Shown here: one piece after another, positions 43,667 through 54,055 of the stretch | Layout: each line of letters opens with the position of its first letter | Position numbering within the stretch: position 1 is the stretch's first letter | NCBI RefSeq assembly: GCF_038049925.1 | Contig: NZ_CP145809.1 | Location: forward strand, 1,860,001-1,924,000 | Source: Georgenia sp. M64 | GTDB lineage: Bacteria; Actinomycetota; Actinomycetes; Actinomycetales; Actinomycetaceae | Length of the DNA stretch: 64,000 nucleotides | Direction: 5' to 3' | Notes under the pieces: generated by a model | Databases searched by the model: none | Told to the model about the DNA's origin: nothing | Seen by the model: the letters and a program-made list of their open reading frames with translations, nothing else | Made by a program: the position numbers and the translations under genes

Positions 43667-44553
43667 CCGGGGGGCGAGGTGCCGGCACCGTGGTTGGCCG
43701 GACCGAGGGGGGTGGCACGCTGCGTGGCCGGGCCGGGGACGGCCGCACGGTGAGAGGCCGGGCGCGGCATGTCGCTGCCGGCGTCCTGCGGCGGGTGGGG
43801 GCCGCCGTCGCCCTGCCCGCCGTCCTCCTCACCGCGTGGTGGTTCGCCTCGGCGGGGAGCGAGTCGTTCTACGTCCCGCCGCTGGCGGTGATCGTCGACG
43901 CGTTCGCCCCCACGTGGTTCGAGGGCAGGCTCGTCACCGATGCCCTCCCGAGCCTCGCCCGGCTCATGGTCGGCTACGCGGCGGCGCTGGTCGTCGGGAT
44001 CGCCGGCGGCGTTGCGATCGGGTCCTCCCCCGTGCTCCGGGCCCTGACCGAGCCGGTCCTGGAGTTCTTCCGGGCGATCCCCCCGCCGGTGATGATCCCC
44101 GTGGCGATGCTCTTCCTGGGCATCTTCACCCCCATGAAGGTGTTCGTCATCGCCACCGGGGCGCTGTGGCCGATCCTGCTCAACACGGTCGAGGGCGTGC
44201 GCGGTGTCGACGAGGTCCTCCGCGACACCGCCACGGTGTACCGGCTCCGTCGGCGCACGGCGCTGCGCACCCTCGTGCTACGGGCCGCGTCGCCGCAGAT
44301 CATGATCGGCGCTCGGCAGGGGCTCTCGCTCGCCATCATCCTCATGGTCATCAGCGAGATGTTCGCCGCCAGCAACGGCCTGGGGTTCGCCGTCGTGCAG
44401 TTCCAGCGCTCGTTCGCCGTCCCCCAGATGTGGACCGGCATCATCGTGCTCGGCGTGCTCGGCGTGGTGCTGTCCGCGCTGCTGCGGGTGGTCGAGCGGC
44501 GTGTGCTGGCCTGGCACCGGGGGCTGCGGCGGACCGGCCGGGAGAGCCGCTGA
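43663..44553 (+). CDS. ABC transporter permease (SsuC/TauC-like), second
   Basis: 296 aa, GTG 43663. First ~45 residues are a Gly/Arg-rich leader (GGRGAGTVVGRTEGGGTLRGRAG) with a loose GR-repeat pattern, then six membrane segments; EAA loop DTATVYRLRRRTALRTLVLRAASPQIMIGARQGL and SEMFAASNGLGFAVVQFQ. An alternative start inside the leader is possible. Partner of the preceding permease. Confidence 0.85.
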   Translation: MTGGRGAGTVVGRTEGGGTLRGRAGDGRTVRGRARHVAAGVLRRVGAAVALPAVLLTAWWFASAGSESFYVPPLAVIVDAFAPTWFEGRLVTDALPSLARLMVGYAAALVVGIAGGVAIGSSPVLRALTEPVLEFFRAIPPPVMIPVAMLFLGIFTPMKVFVIATGALWPILLNTVEGVRGVDEVLRDTATVYRLRRRTALRTLVLRAASPQIMIGARQGLSLAIILMVISEMFAASNGLGFAVVQFQRSFAVPQMWTGIIVLGVLGVVLSALLRVVERRVLAWHRGLRRTGRESR

Positions 44554-44596
44554 TGCCCGCGCGGCCGCCGGCGCCCGCTGAGCGAGGAGGGAACCG

Positions 44597-45418
44597 ATGA
44601 CCGCCGTGCCCGACCGCCGGCCCCCCGCCGGTGCGCCGATGCTGCGGGTCGAGGCCCTGCACAAGGTCTACGGGACCGGGGACGGCGGGGTGGAGGCCAT
44701 CCGTGACCTCAGCTTCGAGGTCCGTGCCGGCGAGATGGTCTGTGTGGTCGGGCCCTCCGGCGCCGGCAAGACCACGCTCCTGCGGTGCCTCTCGGGCCTG
44801 CTCGAGCCGACGTCGGGTGAGGTGGTCCTCGAGGGGCGGCGCGTGCAGGGGCCACCGCCGGGGATGGCCATGGTCTTCCAGGACTACGCACGCTCGTTGT
44901 TCCCGTGGCTCACCGTCGAGCGCAACGTCGAGCTGCCGCTGCGGGAGAAGGGGGTGGGCCGGGCCGAACGGCGGCGACTGGTCGGCCAGTCGCTGGCGGC
45001 CGTGGGTCTCGCCGATGTGCCCACGGCCTACCCCTGGCAGCTGAGCGGCGGCATGCAGCAGCGGGTGGCCATCGCGCGGGCGGTGGCCTACGAGCCCCAC
45101 ATCCTGCTCATGGACGAGCCGTTCGCCGCCGTCGACGCCCAGACCCGCGCCGACCTGGAGGACCTCGTCCGCGAGCTCTGGCACCGTCTCGGCATCACCC
45201 TGGTCCTCGTCACCCACGACATCGACGAGGCCGTCTACCTCGGCCAGCGGGTGCTCGTCCTGTCCGGGCGGCCCACCGTCGTGCTGGCCGACGTGGCCGT
45301 CGACCTGCCGGACCGGCGCGACCAGCGCACCACCCGCAGCTCGGAGGAGTTCGCACGGCTCCGCGCCCGCGTCTACGACCTCGTCCAGCAGGCCCGCCGG
45401 CGTCCCCTGGACCCGTAG
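44597..45418 (+). CDS. ABC transporter ATP-binding protein (SsuB/TauB-like)
   Basis: 273 aa, ATG 44597 with GAGGAGG ribosome site. Walker A VVGPSGAGKTTLLRCLSG, Q-loop FQDYARSLFPWLTV, signature LSGGMQQRVAIARAVAYEP, Walker B ILLMDEPFAAVDAQTR, H-loop VTHDIDEAVYL. Energises the adjacent permeases and could also serve RibX, which lacks its own ATPase. Ends before the terminator at 45512. Confidence 0.92.
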   Translation: MTAVPDRRPPAGAPMLRVEALHKVYGTGDGGVEAIRDLSFEVRAGEMVCVVGPSGAGKTTLLRCLSGLLEPTSGEVVLEGRRVQGPPPGMAMVFQDYARSLFPWLTVERNVELPLREKGVGRAERRRLVGQSLAAVGLADVPTAYPWQLSGGMQQRVAIARAVAYEPHILLMDEPFAAVDAQTRADLEDLVRELWHRLGITLVLVTHDIDEAVYLGQRVLVLSGRPTVVLADVAVDLPDRRDQRTTRSSEEFARLRARVYDLVQQARRRPLDP

Positions 45419-45511
45419 GCGCGTCCGCCTCCGCACGGGTCACCGGGCGGCGGTCGCGGTCCGTGAACCACGGTGGCCCTGCCGACTGAGGGCGCTGGGT
45501 CCACCCACGCA

Positions 45512-45543
45512 CGAGGGCCGCCGCCTCGCGGCGGCGGCCCTCG
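45512..45543. terminator. Perfect 14-bp hairpin between ABC operon and putP
   Basis: CGAGGGCCGCCGCC (45512-45525), loop TCGC, GGCGGCGGCCCTCG (45530-45543). In the 138-bp convergent gap, terminating both units. Confidence 0.82.
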
Positions 45544-45556
45544 GTGCTGAGCTCGG

Positions 45557-47104
45557 TCAGGCGGTCGTACGCCCCGCGGCGCGGGCGTCGGCGGCGTCCG
45601 AACGGGCTGCCGCGGCGTCCGACTCGTCGTCGTCGAGCAGCTGCAGGGCAGCGTCGAACTCGTCGGTGACCTCCTGGTCGTGCCGGTGCACGACCAGGCT
45701 CACCACCACGGCGACGAGGAGGTTGAGCACGAAGCCGGGGACGATCTCGTAGAGGTCGAGGATGCCGCCCTCGAGGTTGCCCCACACCGCAACGGTGACC
45801 GCACCGACGACCATGCCGGCCAGCGCACCCGAGGCGGTGAGCCGGCGCCAGTACAGGGCCAGGAGGATCGTCGGGCCGAACGCGGCGCCGAAGCCGGCCC
45901 ACGCGAAGGCCACCAGGCCGAGGATGGTGTCGTTCTGGGTCCAGGCCATGGCCGCGGCCACGAGCGAGACCAGCAGGACGCCGAGGCGACCCAGGATGAC
46001 GAACTGCCGGTCCGAGCCGTCCTTGCGCACCGCGGTGCGGTAGAGGTCCTCGACCAGCGCGGAGGAGCTGACGAGCAGCTGCGAGGAGATGGTGCTCATG
46101 ATCGCGGCGAGGACCGCGGCGAGGAGGAACCCGGCGACCAGCGGGTGGAACAGGACCTGGCCCATGGTGATGAACACGGTCTCGGGGTCGCCGAGGTCGG
46201 CGCCCGGGTTCTGCTGGAAGTAGGCCACGCCGACCAGGGCGGTGGCGAGGGCCCCGAGGACGGACAGGATCATCCAGCCCAGCCCGATGCGGCGGCCGGC
46301 CTTGGCCTCGGCGGAGCTCCGGATCGCCATGAAGCGCACGATGATGTGGGGCTGACCGAAGTAGCCCAGGCCCCAGGCGAGCGCCGAGACGACGCCGAGG
46401 ACGGTGGCGCCGCTGGTCAGGCTCAGCAGACCGGGGTCGACGTCGCGGATGGACGCGGCGGCGCCGGTGGGCCCGCCGACGACGGTCAGGCCGACGAGCG
46501 GCACCGCGAGCAGGGCGAGGAACATCATGACGCCCTGGACGAAGTCGGTGTAGCTGACGGCGAGGAACCCGCCGAAGAGCGTGTACGCCACCGTGACGGC
46601 GGCGACGAGGAGCATGCCGGTGCGGTAGTCCCAGCCGAACGAGCTCTCGAAGAACACCCCGCCCGCGACCATGCCGGAGGAGACGTAGAACGTGAAGAAC
46701 GCCAGGATGATGACGCCGGAGGCGATGCGCAGGGCGCGGGACGTGTCCTTGAGGCGGCTCTCGAGGAAGCTCGGGATCGTGATCGAGTTGCTCGAGACCT
46801 GCGTGTACGTCCGCAGCCGGGGCGCGACGAACTTCCAGTTCAGCCACGCGCCGACGGTGAGCCCGACGGCGATCCATGCCTCGACGAGGCCGGCGGCGTA
46901 GATGGCGCCGGGCAGACCCATGAGGAGCCAGCCGGACATGTCCGACGCTCCGGCGCTCAGAGCGGCCACGCCGGGGCCGAGACCTCGTCCGGCGAGCATG
47001 TAGTCACCGAGGTCGGTGGTCTTGCGGAAGGACCACCAGCCGATGAACAACATCGCTGCCAGGTAGATGATCATGGCCAGGGCTTGGTACGCCTGATCGC
47101 TCAC
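45557..47104 (-). CDS. putP: Sodium/proline symporter PutP
   Basis: 515 aa, GTG 47104. SSS family with ~13 membrane helices; YMLAGRGLGPGVAALSAGASDMSGWLLMGLPGA, GFLAVSYTDFVQGVMMFLAL, AWGLGYFGQPHIIVRFMAIRSS, STISSQLLVSSSALVEDLY. Imports L-proline with Na+. A 45-residue acidic/Ala-rich C-tail. Single gene with the repeat array 200 bp upstream. Confidence 0.93.
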   Translation of the reverse strand: MSDQAYQALAMIIYLAAMLFIGWWSFRKTTDLGDYMLAGRGLGPGVAALSAGASDMSGWLLMGLPGAIYAAGLVEAWIAVGLTVGAWLNWKFVAPRLRTYTQVSSNSITIPSFLESRLKDTSRALRIASGVIILAFFTFYVSSGMVAGGVFFESSFGWDYRTGMLLVAAVTVAYTLFGGFLAVSYTDFVQGVMMFLALLAVPLVGLTVVGGPTGAAASIRDVDPGLLSLTSGATVLGVVSALAWGLGYFGQPHIIVRFMAIRSSAEAKAGRRIGLGWMILSVLGALATALVGVAYFQQNPGADLGDPETVFITMGQVLFHPLVAGFLLAAVLAAIMSTISSQLLVSSSALVEDLYRTAVRKDGSDRQFVILGRLGVLLVSLVAAAMAWTQNDTILGLVAFAWAGFGAAFGPTILLALYWRRLTASGALAGMVVGAVTVAVWGNLEGGILDLYEIVPGFVLNLLVAVVVSLVVHRHDQEVTDEFDAALQLLDDDESDAAAARSDAADARAAGRTTA

Positions 47105-47411
47105 GCCGCTCCTTAGGTTGGGGTTCGGGGCGCGGCGACGTTACCGCGGCTCAGCGGCGCGATCCAGCGGTTTGCCCCTGCTACGAGGGGCTTTGTGAGG
47201 GGTCTCTCAGTGCTCGCGGAGGTGGTTGCAGCAGGTCAGGAGAGGACCACGGCGCACCGGTCGAGGGTGGGTCCGACACGTTCTCCGTGGGTGTTGACGT
47301 GCGTCACCGGGCAGCTTCGACGTGCCGTCACCGGGCAGCTTCGACGTGCCGTCACCGGGCAGCTTCGACGTGCCGTCACCGGGCCGGTTCGACGTGCTGT
47401 CCCGACGTCCC
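47105..47411. other. 307-bp gap between putP and rpe with a 24-bp tandem repeat
   Basis: Contains the repeat at 47297-47400. No gene: repeats keep all frames open (24 is a multiple of 3) but there is no ribosome site. putP promoter expected here. Confidence 0.6.
47297..47400. repeat. 24-bp tandem repeat, ~4 copies
   Basis: ACGTGCCGTCACCGGGCAGCTTCG-type unit split as ACGTGCCGTCACC + GGGCAGCTTCG: copies at 47297-47319 (23 bp), 47320-47343, 47344-47367, 47368-47391 (GGCCGGTTCG variant), partial to ~47400. Confidence 0.88.
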
Positions 47412-48080
47412 TCACCGGTGGTGGTGCGCCCCGGCGGCGAGATCGCGCAGGGCCTCGACCTCGGCGGCCGCGTCCTCGGCGCGGTAGACGGCGCTGCCGG
47501 CCACGAAGACGTTCGCTCCGGCGTCGGCGGCCCGCTCGATCGTCTCACGGGAGATCCCGCCGTCGACCTGCACCCACACGTCGAGACCGGCCTCGGTCAC
47601 GGCCCTGCGGGTCCGGGCGATCTTCGGCAGCGTCGCATCGATGAAGCTCTGCCCGCCGAAGCCCGGCTCGACGGTCATCACGAGGATCATGTCGAACTCG
47701 GGCAGGAGGTCCAGGTACGGCTCGACGGCGGTCGCCGGGCGCAGCGCGAGGCCGGCCCGCGCACCCAGGGCGCGCAGGTCCCGGGCGAGCTTGACGGGCG
47801 CCGCCGCGGCCTCCGCGTGGAAGGTCACCGACGCGCACCCTGCCTCGGCGTAGGCGGGGGCCCACCGGTCGGGGTCGTCGATCATGAGGTGCGCGTCGAC
47901 CGGGACGGGGCTGACCTCGAGGATCTTCTCCACCACCGGCAGCCCGAGGCTGAGGTTGGGCACGAAGTGGTTGTCCATGACGTCGACGTGGGCGAAGTCG
48001 GCGCCCGCGATCTTCGCGAGCTCCCCGCGGAGGTCGGAGAAGTCCGAGTTGAGGATGCTGGGCGAGATGACGATGCTCAC
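47412..48080 (-). CDS. rpe: Ribulose-phosphate 3-epimerase
   Basis: 222 aa, GTG 48080. [96 protein letters not shown]; metal-binding His/Asp pairs intact. Interconverts ribulose- and xylulose-5-phosphate in the pentose phosphate pathway. Last gene of the conserved minus-strand cluster from carB. Confidence 0.95.
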   Translation of the reverse strand: MSIVISPSILNSDFSDLRGELAKIAGADFAHVDVMDNHFVPNLSLGLPVVEKILEVSPVPVDAHLMIDDPDRWAPAYAEAGCASVTFHAEAAAAPVKLARDLRALGARAGLALRPATAVEPYLDLLPEFDMILVMTVEPGFGGQSFIDATLPKIARTRRAVTEAGLDVWVQVDGGISRETIERAADAGANVFVAGSAVYRAEDAAAEVEALRDLAAGAHHHR

Positions 48081-48091
48081 GGTGCCCGAGC

Positions 48092-49735
48092 CTATCGGCG
48101 GCGCAGCAGCGCGAGAAACATCGCGTCGGTGCCGTGCAGGTCGGGCCAGAGCTGGGCGTAGGGGCCGGTCAGGCCCGGCAGCGGCTCCCGGGTGACGTCG
48201 TGGAGGACGGCGACGGCGTCGAGGACCTCGACGTCGTCGCGGCGGCGCAGGACGTCCTCGACGACCGCACGGGTCTCGGCCAGGTGGGGCGAGCACGTCA
48301 CGTACGCGACCACTCCCCCCGGCCGGACCGAGTCGAGCGCCGACGTGAGCAGGTCACGCTGGAGCGGCGAGAGGGCGGTGAGGTCCCCGGGCGTGCGCCG
48401 CCAGCGCGACTCCGGCCGGCGGCGCAGCGCACCGAGGCCCGTGCAGGGGGCGTCGACCATGACGCGGTCGTAGCTCGCCGGGGACAGCTCCCCGAGCTCG
48501 CGGCCGTCGCCGACCCGCACCTCGACCGTGCCGGGCGGGACCGCCGCGACCGACCCGCGCACCAGGCCGGCGCGGTGCGGCGCGACCTCGTTCGCCAGGA
48601 GGCGGGCGCCACGCTGGTGGGCCAGGGCACCGAGGAGAGCCGCCTTGCCGCCGGGCCCGGCGCACAGGTCGAGCCACCGCCGGTCGGGGGCGGCGCCCTC
48701 ACGGTCCGGACCCAGCGGGGCCGCGGCCAGCGCCAGGGCGACGAGCTGGGAGCCCTCGTCCTGGACGCCCGCGGCGGCCCGGCGGACCGAGGGCAGCAGG
48801 GCCGGGTCGCCGCCGCCCGGCACGAGAGCCACGGGCGACCAGCGGCCCGGCCGGACCCCGGACTCCCCCGCACGGGCAGCCTCGCCCGCCAGCGCGTCGG
48901 TCGTCACCAGGCCCGGGCGGGCGACGAGGGCCACCCGCGGGGCGGTGTTGTCCGCGGCGAGCAGACCCGGCAGGTCGGCCGCGGTGCGCCCGTGGGCGAC
49001 CAGGGCCTGCCGCAGGGCGCGGGTGATCCACTCCGGGTGGGACTCGGTGCGCGACAGGACGGCGAGGTCGTCACCGGGGCGCGCGGGCTCGGTGGTGCCG
49101 TGCTCCCCAGCCCCGTCCGTGCGGTCGGCGCGGTCGGAGCGGTCGGGCTGGCCGACGGGCGCGGCGAGGACGCCGAGCCACTCCTCGAGACCGCGCCGGG
49201 ACACCGCTCGCAGCACGGCGTTGACCAGCCCGGCCGGGGCGGGACCCACGGTCGCGCGGGTGAGCGTGACGGTCTCGGAGACGGCGGCGTGGACGGGTAC
49301 GCGCATGCCGAGGATCTGGTGGGCGCCCAGGCGCAGGAGGTCGAGGACAGGGGCGTCGAGCGCGGCGAGCGGACGGCCGTTCGTGCAGTGCTCGAGCACG
49401 GCGTCGTAGCGGCCGCGCAGCCGCAGGGTGCCGTAGGCGAGCTCCGTGGCGAAGGCGGCGTCGCGGCCGGTGAGGCCCCGCTCGCGCAGGAGCACCGGCA
49501 GGACGAGGTTCGCGTAGGCGTCGGACTCCCGGACCTCGCGCAGGACCTCGTACGCCACCGCCCGTGCGGGGTCGGGCCTGCCCGGCCGCCGTGGACCCGG
49601 CGCGTCGCTCCGGCGGGCCGCTCCGTCACGGGCGTCACGGCGTCTCCCGGCCTGGCGGCCCGGCGGACGGCCGCGCCCGGCGTCCCCGGCCGACCGACCC
49701 GCTCCGCCGTCGCGCCCCGTCCGGTCGGGGCTCAC
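48092..49735 (-). CDS. rsmB: 16S rRNA m5C967 methyltransferase RsmB
   Basis: 547 aa, GTG 49735 overlapping fmt by 4 bp. An extended ~65-residue basic, Gly/Arg-rich leader precedes a NusB-like domain ([32 protein letters not shown]) and a Rossmann methyltransferase with [38 protein letters not shown] and [14 protein letters not shown] (both catalytic Cys). A ~25-residue Asp/Arg-rich insert is near residue 205. Longer than E. coli RsmB (429 aa). Confidence 0.93.
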   Translation of the reverse strand: MSPDRTGRDGGAGRSAGDAGRGRPPGRQAGRRRDARDGAARRSDAPGPRRPGRPDPARAVAYEVLREVRESDAYANLVLPVLLRERGLTGRDAAFATELAYGTLRLRGRYDAVLEHCTNGRPLAALDAPVLDLLRLGAHQILGMRVPVHAAVSETVTLTRATVGPAPAGLVNAVLRAVSRRGLEEWLGVLAAPVGQPDRSDRADRTDGAGEHGTTEPARPGDDLAVLSRTESHPEWITRALRQALVAHGRTAADLPGLLAADNTAPRVALVARPGLVTTDALAGEAARAGESGVRPGRWSPVALVPGGGDPALLPSVRRAAAGVQDEGSQLVALALAAAPLGPDREGAAPDRRWLDLCAGPGGKAALLGALAHQRGARLLANEVAPHRAGLVRGSVAAVPPGTVEVRVGDGRELGELSPASYDRVMVDAPCTGLGALRRRPESRWRRTPGDLTALSPLQRDLLTSALDSVRPGGVVAYVTCSPHLAETRAVVEDVLRRRDDVEVLDAVAVLHDVTREPLPGLTGPYAQLWPDLHGTDAMFLALLRRR

Positions 49736-50670
49736 GAGGACTGCCCGAGGATCGTCCCGGGCGCCGGGCGCGCGCCGCGCGCCCACGCCTCCGCCGCCAT
49801 CCAGCCCTTGCCCGCGGGGGCGACGTCGCCCAGCGCCACCGCGACCGAGCCCGTGCCGACGAGCACCTCGTGCTTGCTCGTTCGCATCTCTCCCGGGCGC
49901 AGGTCGTCGACGTCGGGCCGGGGCCGGACCGGGCCGAGCTTGAGCCGCGACCCGTCCGGGAGAGTCGTCCACGCGCCCGGCGCGGGCGTGCACCCGCGCA
50001 CGAGACGGTCCACGGCGAGGGCGGGATCGACCCAGCGGACCCGGGCGTCGGCCGCCTCGAGCTTGGCGGCGTGGCTCAGACCGTCCGTGCCCTGCGGCTG
50101 GGGCCGGGCGGAGCCGTCGGCGATGGCGTCGAGGGTGGCGACCAGCAGACCGGCGCCGGAGACGGCGAGGCGGGCGAGGAGGTCCCCGGCGGTGTCGCGG
50201 GGGCGGACGTCCTCGGTGAGCGTGCCGTAGACCGGGCCGGTGTCCAGGCCCTGCTCGATCCGGAAGGTGCTCGCGCCGGTGACCTCGTCGCCGGCGATGA
50301 GGGCTCGCTGCACGGGCGCGGCACCGCGCCAGGCGGGCAGCAGGGAGAAGTGCAGGTTCACCCAGCCGTGGGCCGGGACGTCGAGGAGGTGCGCCGGGAT
50401 GATGTTGCCGTAGGCGACCACCGGTGCGGCGTCGACGCCGAGGTCCGCCAGCTGCTCGGCGACCCCGTCCTCACGCAGGGTGCGCGGGGTGAGCACCGGG
50501 ATGCCCTCCTCGCGGGCGAGCGCCGCGACGGGGCTGGCCGCCATCCCCCGCCCGCGGCCGCGCGGGGCATCGGGACGGGTGAGGACGGCGACGACGTCGT
50601 GGGCCGAGCCGATGAGGGCACGCAGGGAGGGAAGGGCCACCTCGGGGGTGCCGGCGAACAGCAGGCGCAT
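49732..50670 (-). CDS. fmt: Methionyl-tRNA formyltransferase
   Basis: 312 aa, ATG 50670. [55 protein letters not shown] (catalytic Asn/His), [11 protein letters not shown]-type region, and C-terminal domain with [13 protein letters not shown]. Formylates initiator Met-tRNA. Between priA and rsmB in the usual order. Confidence 0.96.
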   Translation of the reverse strand: MRLLFAGTPEVALPSLRALIGSAHDVVAVLTRPDAPRGRGRGMAASPVAALAREEGIPVLTPRTLREDGVAEQLADLGVDAAPVVAYGNIIPAHLLDVPAHGWVNLHFSLLPAWRGAAPVQRALIAGDEVTGASTFRIEQGLDTGPVYGTLTEDVRPRDTAGDLLARLAVSGAGLLVATLDAIADGSARPQPQGTDGLSHAAKLEAADARVRWVDPALAVDRLVRGCTPAPGAWTTLPDGSRLKLGPVRPRPDVDDLRPGEMRTSKHEVLVGTGSVAVALGDVAPAGKGWMAAEAWARGARPAPGTILGQSS

Positions 50671-50692
50671 GGTCGGCAAGTCTAGGTGCCGG

Positions 50693-52744
50693 TCACCACA
50701 GGTCCGGGGGGTCCACCTGGACCCGGACCGAGCCCTCCTCCTTCCGGGCGCTGCGCACGGCCGAGGCCTGGGCGAGCCGCCGGCCCAGACCCGCCCCGTG
50801 CCGGCGCCCCACCCGCACGACCGCCCGGACGCCGTCGTCGGCCGGGACCGGTCCCAGGATCTCCAGCCCGGGCAGCCCCTCCCCGGTGCGGAGGTGGTCG
50901 AGGAACGAGCGCACCGCCGCCGCCGGGCCCTCGACGATCGCGAGCCGGACGGCCGGGGGGAAGGACAGCTCGGTCCGCTCGGCGAGCTCGCGTGCGGCGA
51001 AGCCGGCGGGGTCCCAGCGCACGAGCGCCTGCGCCGGGACCGGCGCGGGCCGACCCAGGAGCATGACGCGTCCGCCGTCCGCCGCGGCGCGGACGAGCGC
51101 GGCTGCCCCGGTCCACCGCCGCAGCGCCTCGGCCGAGGCCCAGAGCTCCGGTCGGGAGGTCAGGACCGCACCGTCGAGCAGGAGGGCGCCGGTGTAGCCG
51201 CCGCGGGCCACCGGCTCCGCGCCCGGGGTCGCGACCACGAGCCGGGGACGGTCGTCCACGGTCTCGACCACCCCGTGGGCCGCGGAGGTGCCCGAGACGA
51301 CGACCGGCACCGAGGGGAAGGCCCGTCCGAGCTCCTCGGCTGTCCGGCCCGAGCCGACCCGTACCGCGCGCAGCGCCGTGTGCGCGCAGGTGCCGCACGA
51401 CCAGTCGACCGCGGGCCGGCCGCACCACGAGCAGGCGGGCACGGCGCCGGCGCGGTCGAGCCGGAGCGGTCCGTGGCAGGCGCGGCACCGCGCCGGCTCG
51501 TGGCACCGGGCGCACGCGACGACCGGCAGGTACCCCGAGCGTGGCACCTGGACGAGGACGGGCCCGGTCTCGAGCGCGGTGCGGGCGAGCTGCCACGCGG
51601 CGTGCGGGATGCGGGCCGCGGCGGCGGGGCCCTCCCGGGCCAGGTCGACGTCGGTGGGAGCCTCGACCCGCGGTGCGGCACGGCGCACGACCGCGCGGGG
51701 CGGCTGGACCGGGTGCGCCCAGCCGGTCTCGACGAGGAGCTGGGCCTCCACCGTGCGCGTGTGCCCGCCCAGCAGGAGCGCGGCGCCCTCCTGCTCGGCA
51801 CGCAGGACCAGGACCTGCCGGGCGTGCGGGTAGGGCGCGCGAGGCTCGGCGAGGCGGTCGTCGCCGTCGTCGAAGCAGGCGACGAGACCGAGGCGCCGCA
51901 CCGGGGCGAACGCTGCGGCGCGGGTGCCCACGACCACCCGCGCCTCGCCGCGCAGCACCCGGAGGAAGCTGCGGTAGCGCCGGGCCGGGCCGTCCTCGGC
52001 GACGAGGCGCACGACCGGCTCCGCGGCGAGCTCGGCGGTGAGCGCGGCGGTGACCGCCTCCACCTGGCGCGAGGTGGGCACGACGACGAGGACGCCTCGG
52101 CCTGAGCCGAGCGTGGCGCGCGCGGCGAGGGCGAGCGCGCTCTCCCAGCCGGCGGGCGGGGTCGCTGCTGCGGGGGCGGCCGTCCACACCGCGCGGGGGC
52201 TGGCGCCGTCGGCGAGGTGCCGCAGGAACGCCGGGCCGCCGGTGAGGTCGGTCCACGGGCCGGGTTCCGGCGCGTCGACCACGGCGTCGGCCGGCGGCAC
52301 CGCCTTCTCGAGGACCGAGCGCTCGGTCGTCGCGTGCCGGGGCGGCACGGCCAGGCGGACGACGTCGACGAGGGTGCCGGCGTACCGGTCCGCGACGGCG
52401 CGGCACAGGCGCAGGACCGCGGGCGTGAGCACCGGCACCGGCGAGACGGCGCGGCGCAGCGGGCTCAGGACCGAGCCGTGGTCGGTGTCGGAGCGTCGCT
52501 CGAGGACGTAGCCGGGTCGGTCCTGGCCGGCGAAGCGCACGTGCACGCGCGTCCCCGGCAGCGCGTCCTGCGCCATGGCCGGCGGGACCAGGTAGTCGAA
52601 GGGGTGGTCGAGGTGGGCGAGCGGGACGTCGACGACGACGCGGGCGACCGGGTCGGTGACGTCGCCGCCGTCGACCCGCACCGGTGCGGCCGCGGGCAGG
52701 TCGAGGAGTGCCTCCTGCCGTCCCGCCGTCGTCATGGGTGCCAT
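50693..52744 (-). CDS. priA: PriA-like replication restart protein, degenerate helicase
   Basis: 683 aa, ATG 52744 (ATG 52735 alternative). N-terminal DNA-binding domain ([41 protein letters not shown]) and zinc cysteines ([26 protein letters not shown]) are kept. The Walker A position reads [15 protein letters not shown] with no GKT, and the DEAH box reads CFDDGDD, so ATPase activity is probably lost, as in other actinobacterial PriA. Likely a structural restart factor. Confidence 0.9.
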   Translation of the reverse strand: MAPMTTAGRQEALLDLPAAAPVRVDGGDVTDPVARVVVDVPLAHLDHPFDYLVPPAMAQDALPGTRVHVRFAGQDRPGYVLERRSDTDHGSVLSPLRRAVSPVPVLTPAVLRLCRAVADRYAGTLVDVVRLAVPPRHATTERSVLEKAVPPADAVVDAPEPGPWTDLTGGPAFLRHLADGASPRAVWTAAPAAATPPAGWESALALAARATLGSGRGVLVVVPTSRQVEAVTAALTAELAAEPVVRLVAEDGPARRYRSFLRVLRGEARVVVGTRAAAFAPVRRLGLVACFDDGDDRLAEPRAPYPHARQVLVLRAEQEGAALLLGGHTRTVEAQLLVETGWAHPVQPPRAVVRRAAPRVEAPTDVDLAREGPAAAARIPHAAWQLARTALETGPVLVQVPRSGYLPVVACARCHEPARCRACHGPLRLDRAGAVPACSWCGRPAVDWSCGTCAHTALRAVRVGSGRTAEELGRAFPSVPVVVSGTSAAHGVVETVDDRPRLVVATPGAEPVARGGYTGALLLDGAVLTSRPELWASAEALRRWTGAAALVRAAADGGRVMLLGRPAPVPAQALVRWDPAGFAARELAERTELSFPPAVRLAIVEGPAAAVRSFLDHLRTGEGLPGLEILGPVPADDGVRAVVRVGRRHGAGLGRRLAQASAVRSARKEEGSVRVQVDPPDLW

Positions 52745-52846
52745 CTCATCACGGCCCGGGGACAGGGACGCTCACAGCACACGGACGCCGCCTGGTCGCG
52801 GCACCCGGACCTGCCGTGACGTTCCGGGCCGGGCTCGGCCGGACCC

Positions 52847-54055
52847 TCAGGCCACGAACTCCTGCAGCGCCTCGGCGCGGTCGGTCCGCTCCCAGGTGAA
52901 CTCGGGGAGCTCGCGGCCGAAGTGGCCGTAGGCGGAGGTGTGGCGGTAGATGGGCCGCAGCAGGTCCAGGTCGCGGACGATCGCGGCCGGGCGCAGGTCG
53001 AAGACCTCGTGCACGGCGTCGACGATCTTGTGCACCGGAACGCTCTCGGTGCCGAACGTCTCGACGAACAGGCCGACCGGGTGGGCCTTGCCGATCGCGT
53101 ACGCCACCTGCACCTCGCACCGGCGCGCGAGCCCGGCGGCGACGACGTTCTTGGCCACCCACCGCATCGCGTACGAGCCGGACCGGTCGACCTTCGAGGG
53201 GTCCTTCCCCGAGAACGCCCCGCCGCCGTGGCGGGCCATGCCGCCGTAGGTGTCGACGATGATCTTGCGCCCGGTCAGGCCGGCGTCGCCCATGGGTCCG
53301 CCGACGACGAACTTGCCGGTCGGGTTGACCAGCAGGTCGTGCCGGGCGATGTCGAGGTCGAGGTCGAGCTGGGCGAGCACCGGGGTGACGACCTCCTCGG
53401 CGACGGCCGAGCGCAGCCACCGCTGGGTGACGTCCTCGTCGTGCTGGGTCGAGACGACGAGGGTCTGCAGGTCGACGGCGCGGTCGCCCTCGTAGCCGAT
53501 GGTCACCTGGGTCTTGCCGTCGGGGCGCAGGCCCGGGAGGATCCCCTCGCGCCGCACGGCGGCCAGGCGCTCGGCGAGGCGGTGCGCGAGGTGGATGGGC
53601 AGCGGCATGAGCTGGGCGGTGTCGTCGCAGGCGTAGCCGAACATCAGGCCCTGGTCGCCCGCGCCCTGCAGGTCGAGCGGGTCGTGGTCGCTCGCGTCGT
53701 CCCGGATCTCCAGCGACTTGCTCACGCCCGCGGAGATGTCCGGGGACTGCTGGCCGATCGAGACCGAGACGCCGCAGGAGTCGCCGTCGAAGCCGACCGC
53801 GGAGGAGGTGTAGCCGATGCGGTTGACCTCGTCGCGCACGATCTGGGGGATCTCGACGTACGCCTCGGTGGTCACCTCCCCCACCACGTGCACCAGACCC
53901 GTGGTCACGACGGTCTCGACGGCCACCCGGGCGTCGGGGTCCTGCTCGAGGAGGGCGTCGAGGATGGAGTCGGAGATGCGGTCGCAGACCTTGTCGGGGT
54001 GTCCCTCGGTCACCGACTCGGAGGTGAACTGGCGCAGGCGGGGGGCTGAGGTCAC
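52847..54055 (-). CDS. metK: S-adenosylmethionine synthetase
   Basis: 402 aa, GTG 54055 overlapping coaBC by 4 bp. [80 protein letters not shown] sections, [28 protein letters not shown]. Makes SAM from Met and ATP. All three domains complete. Confidence 0.97.
   Translation of the reverse strand: MTSAPRLRQFTSESVTEGHPDKVCDRISDSILDALLEQDPDARVAVETVVTTGLVHVVGEVTTEAYVEIPQIVRDEVNRIGYTSSAVGFDGDSCGVSVSIGQQSPDISAGVSKSLEIRDDASDHDPLDLQGAGDQGLMFGYACDDTAQLMPLPIHLAHRLAERLAAVRREGILPGLRPDGKTQVTIGYEGDRAVDLQTLVVSTQHDEDVTQRWLRSAVAEEVVTPVLAQLDLDLDIARHDLLVNPTGKFVVGGPMGDAGLTGRKIIVDTYGGMARHGGGAFSGKDPSKVDRSGSYAMRWVAKNVVAAGLARRCEVQVAYAIGKAHPVGLFVETFGTESVPVHKIVDAVHEVFDLRPAAIVRDLDLLRPIYRHTSAYGHFGRELPEFTWERTDRAEALQEFVA

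Noticed and set aside
47297-47400. CRISPR or hidden peptide gene
   Set aside because: No spacers; no start codon with a ribosome site although frames are open.
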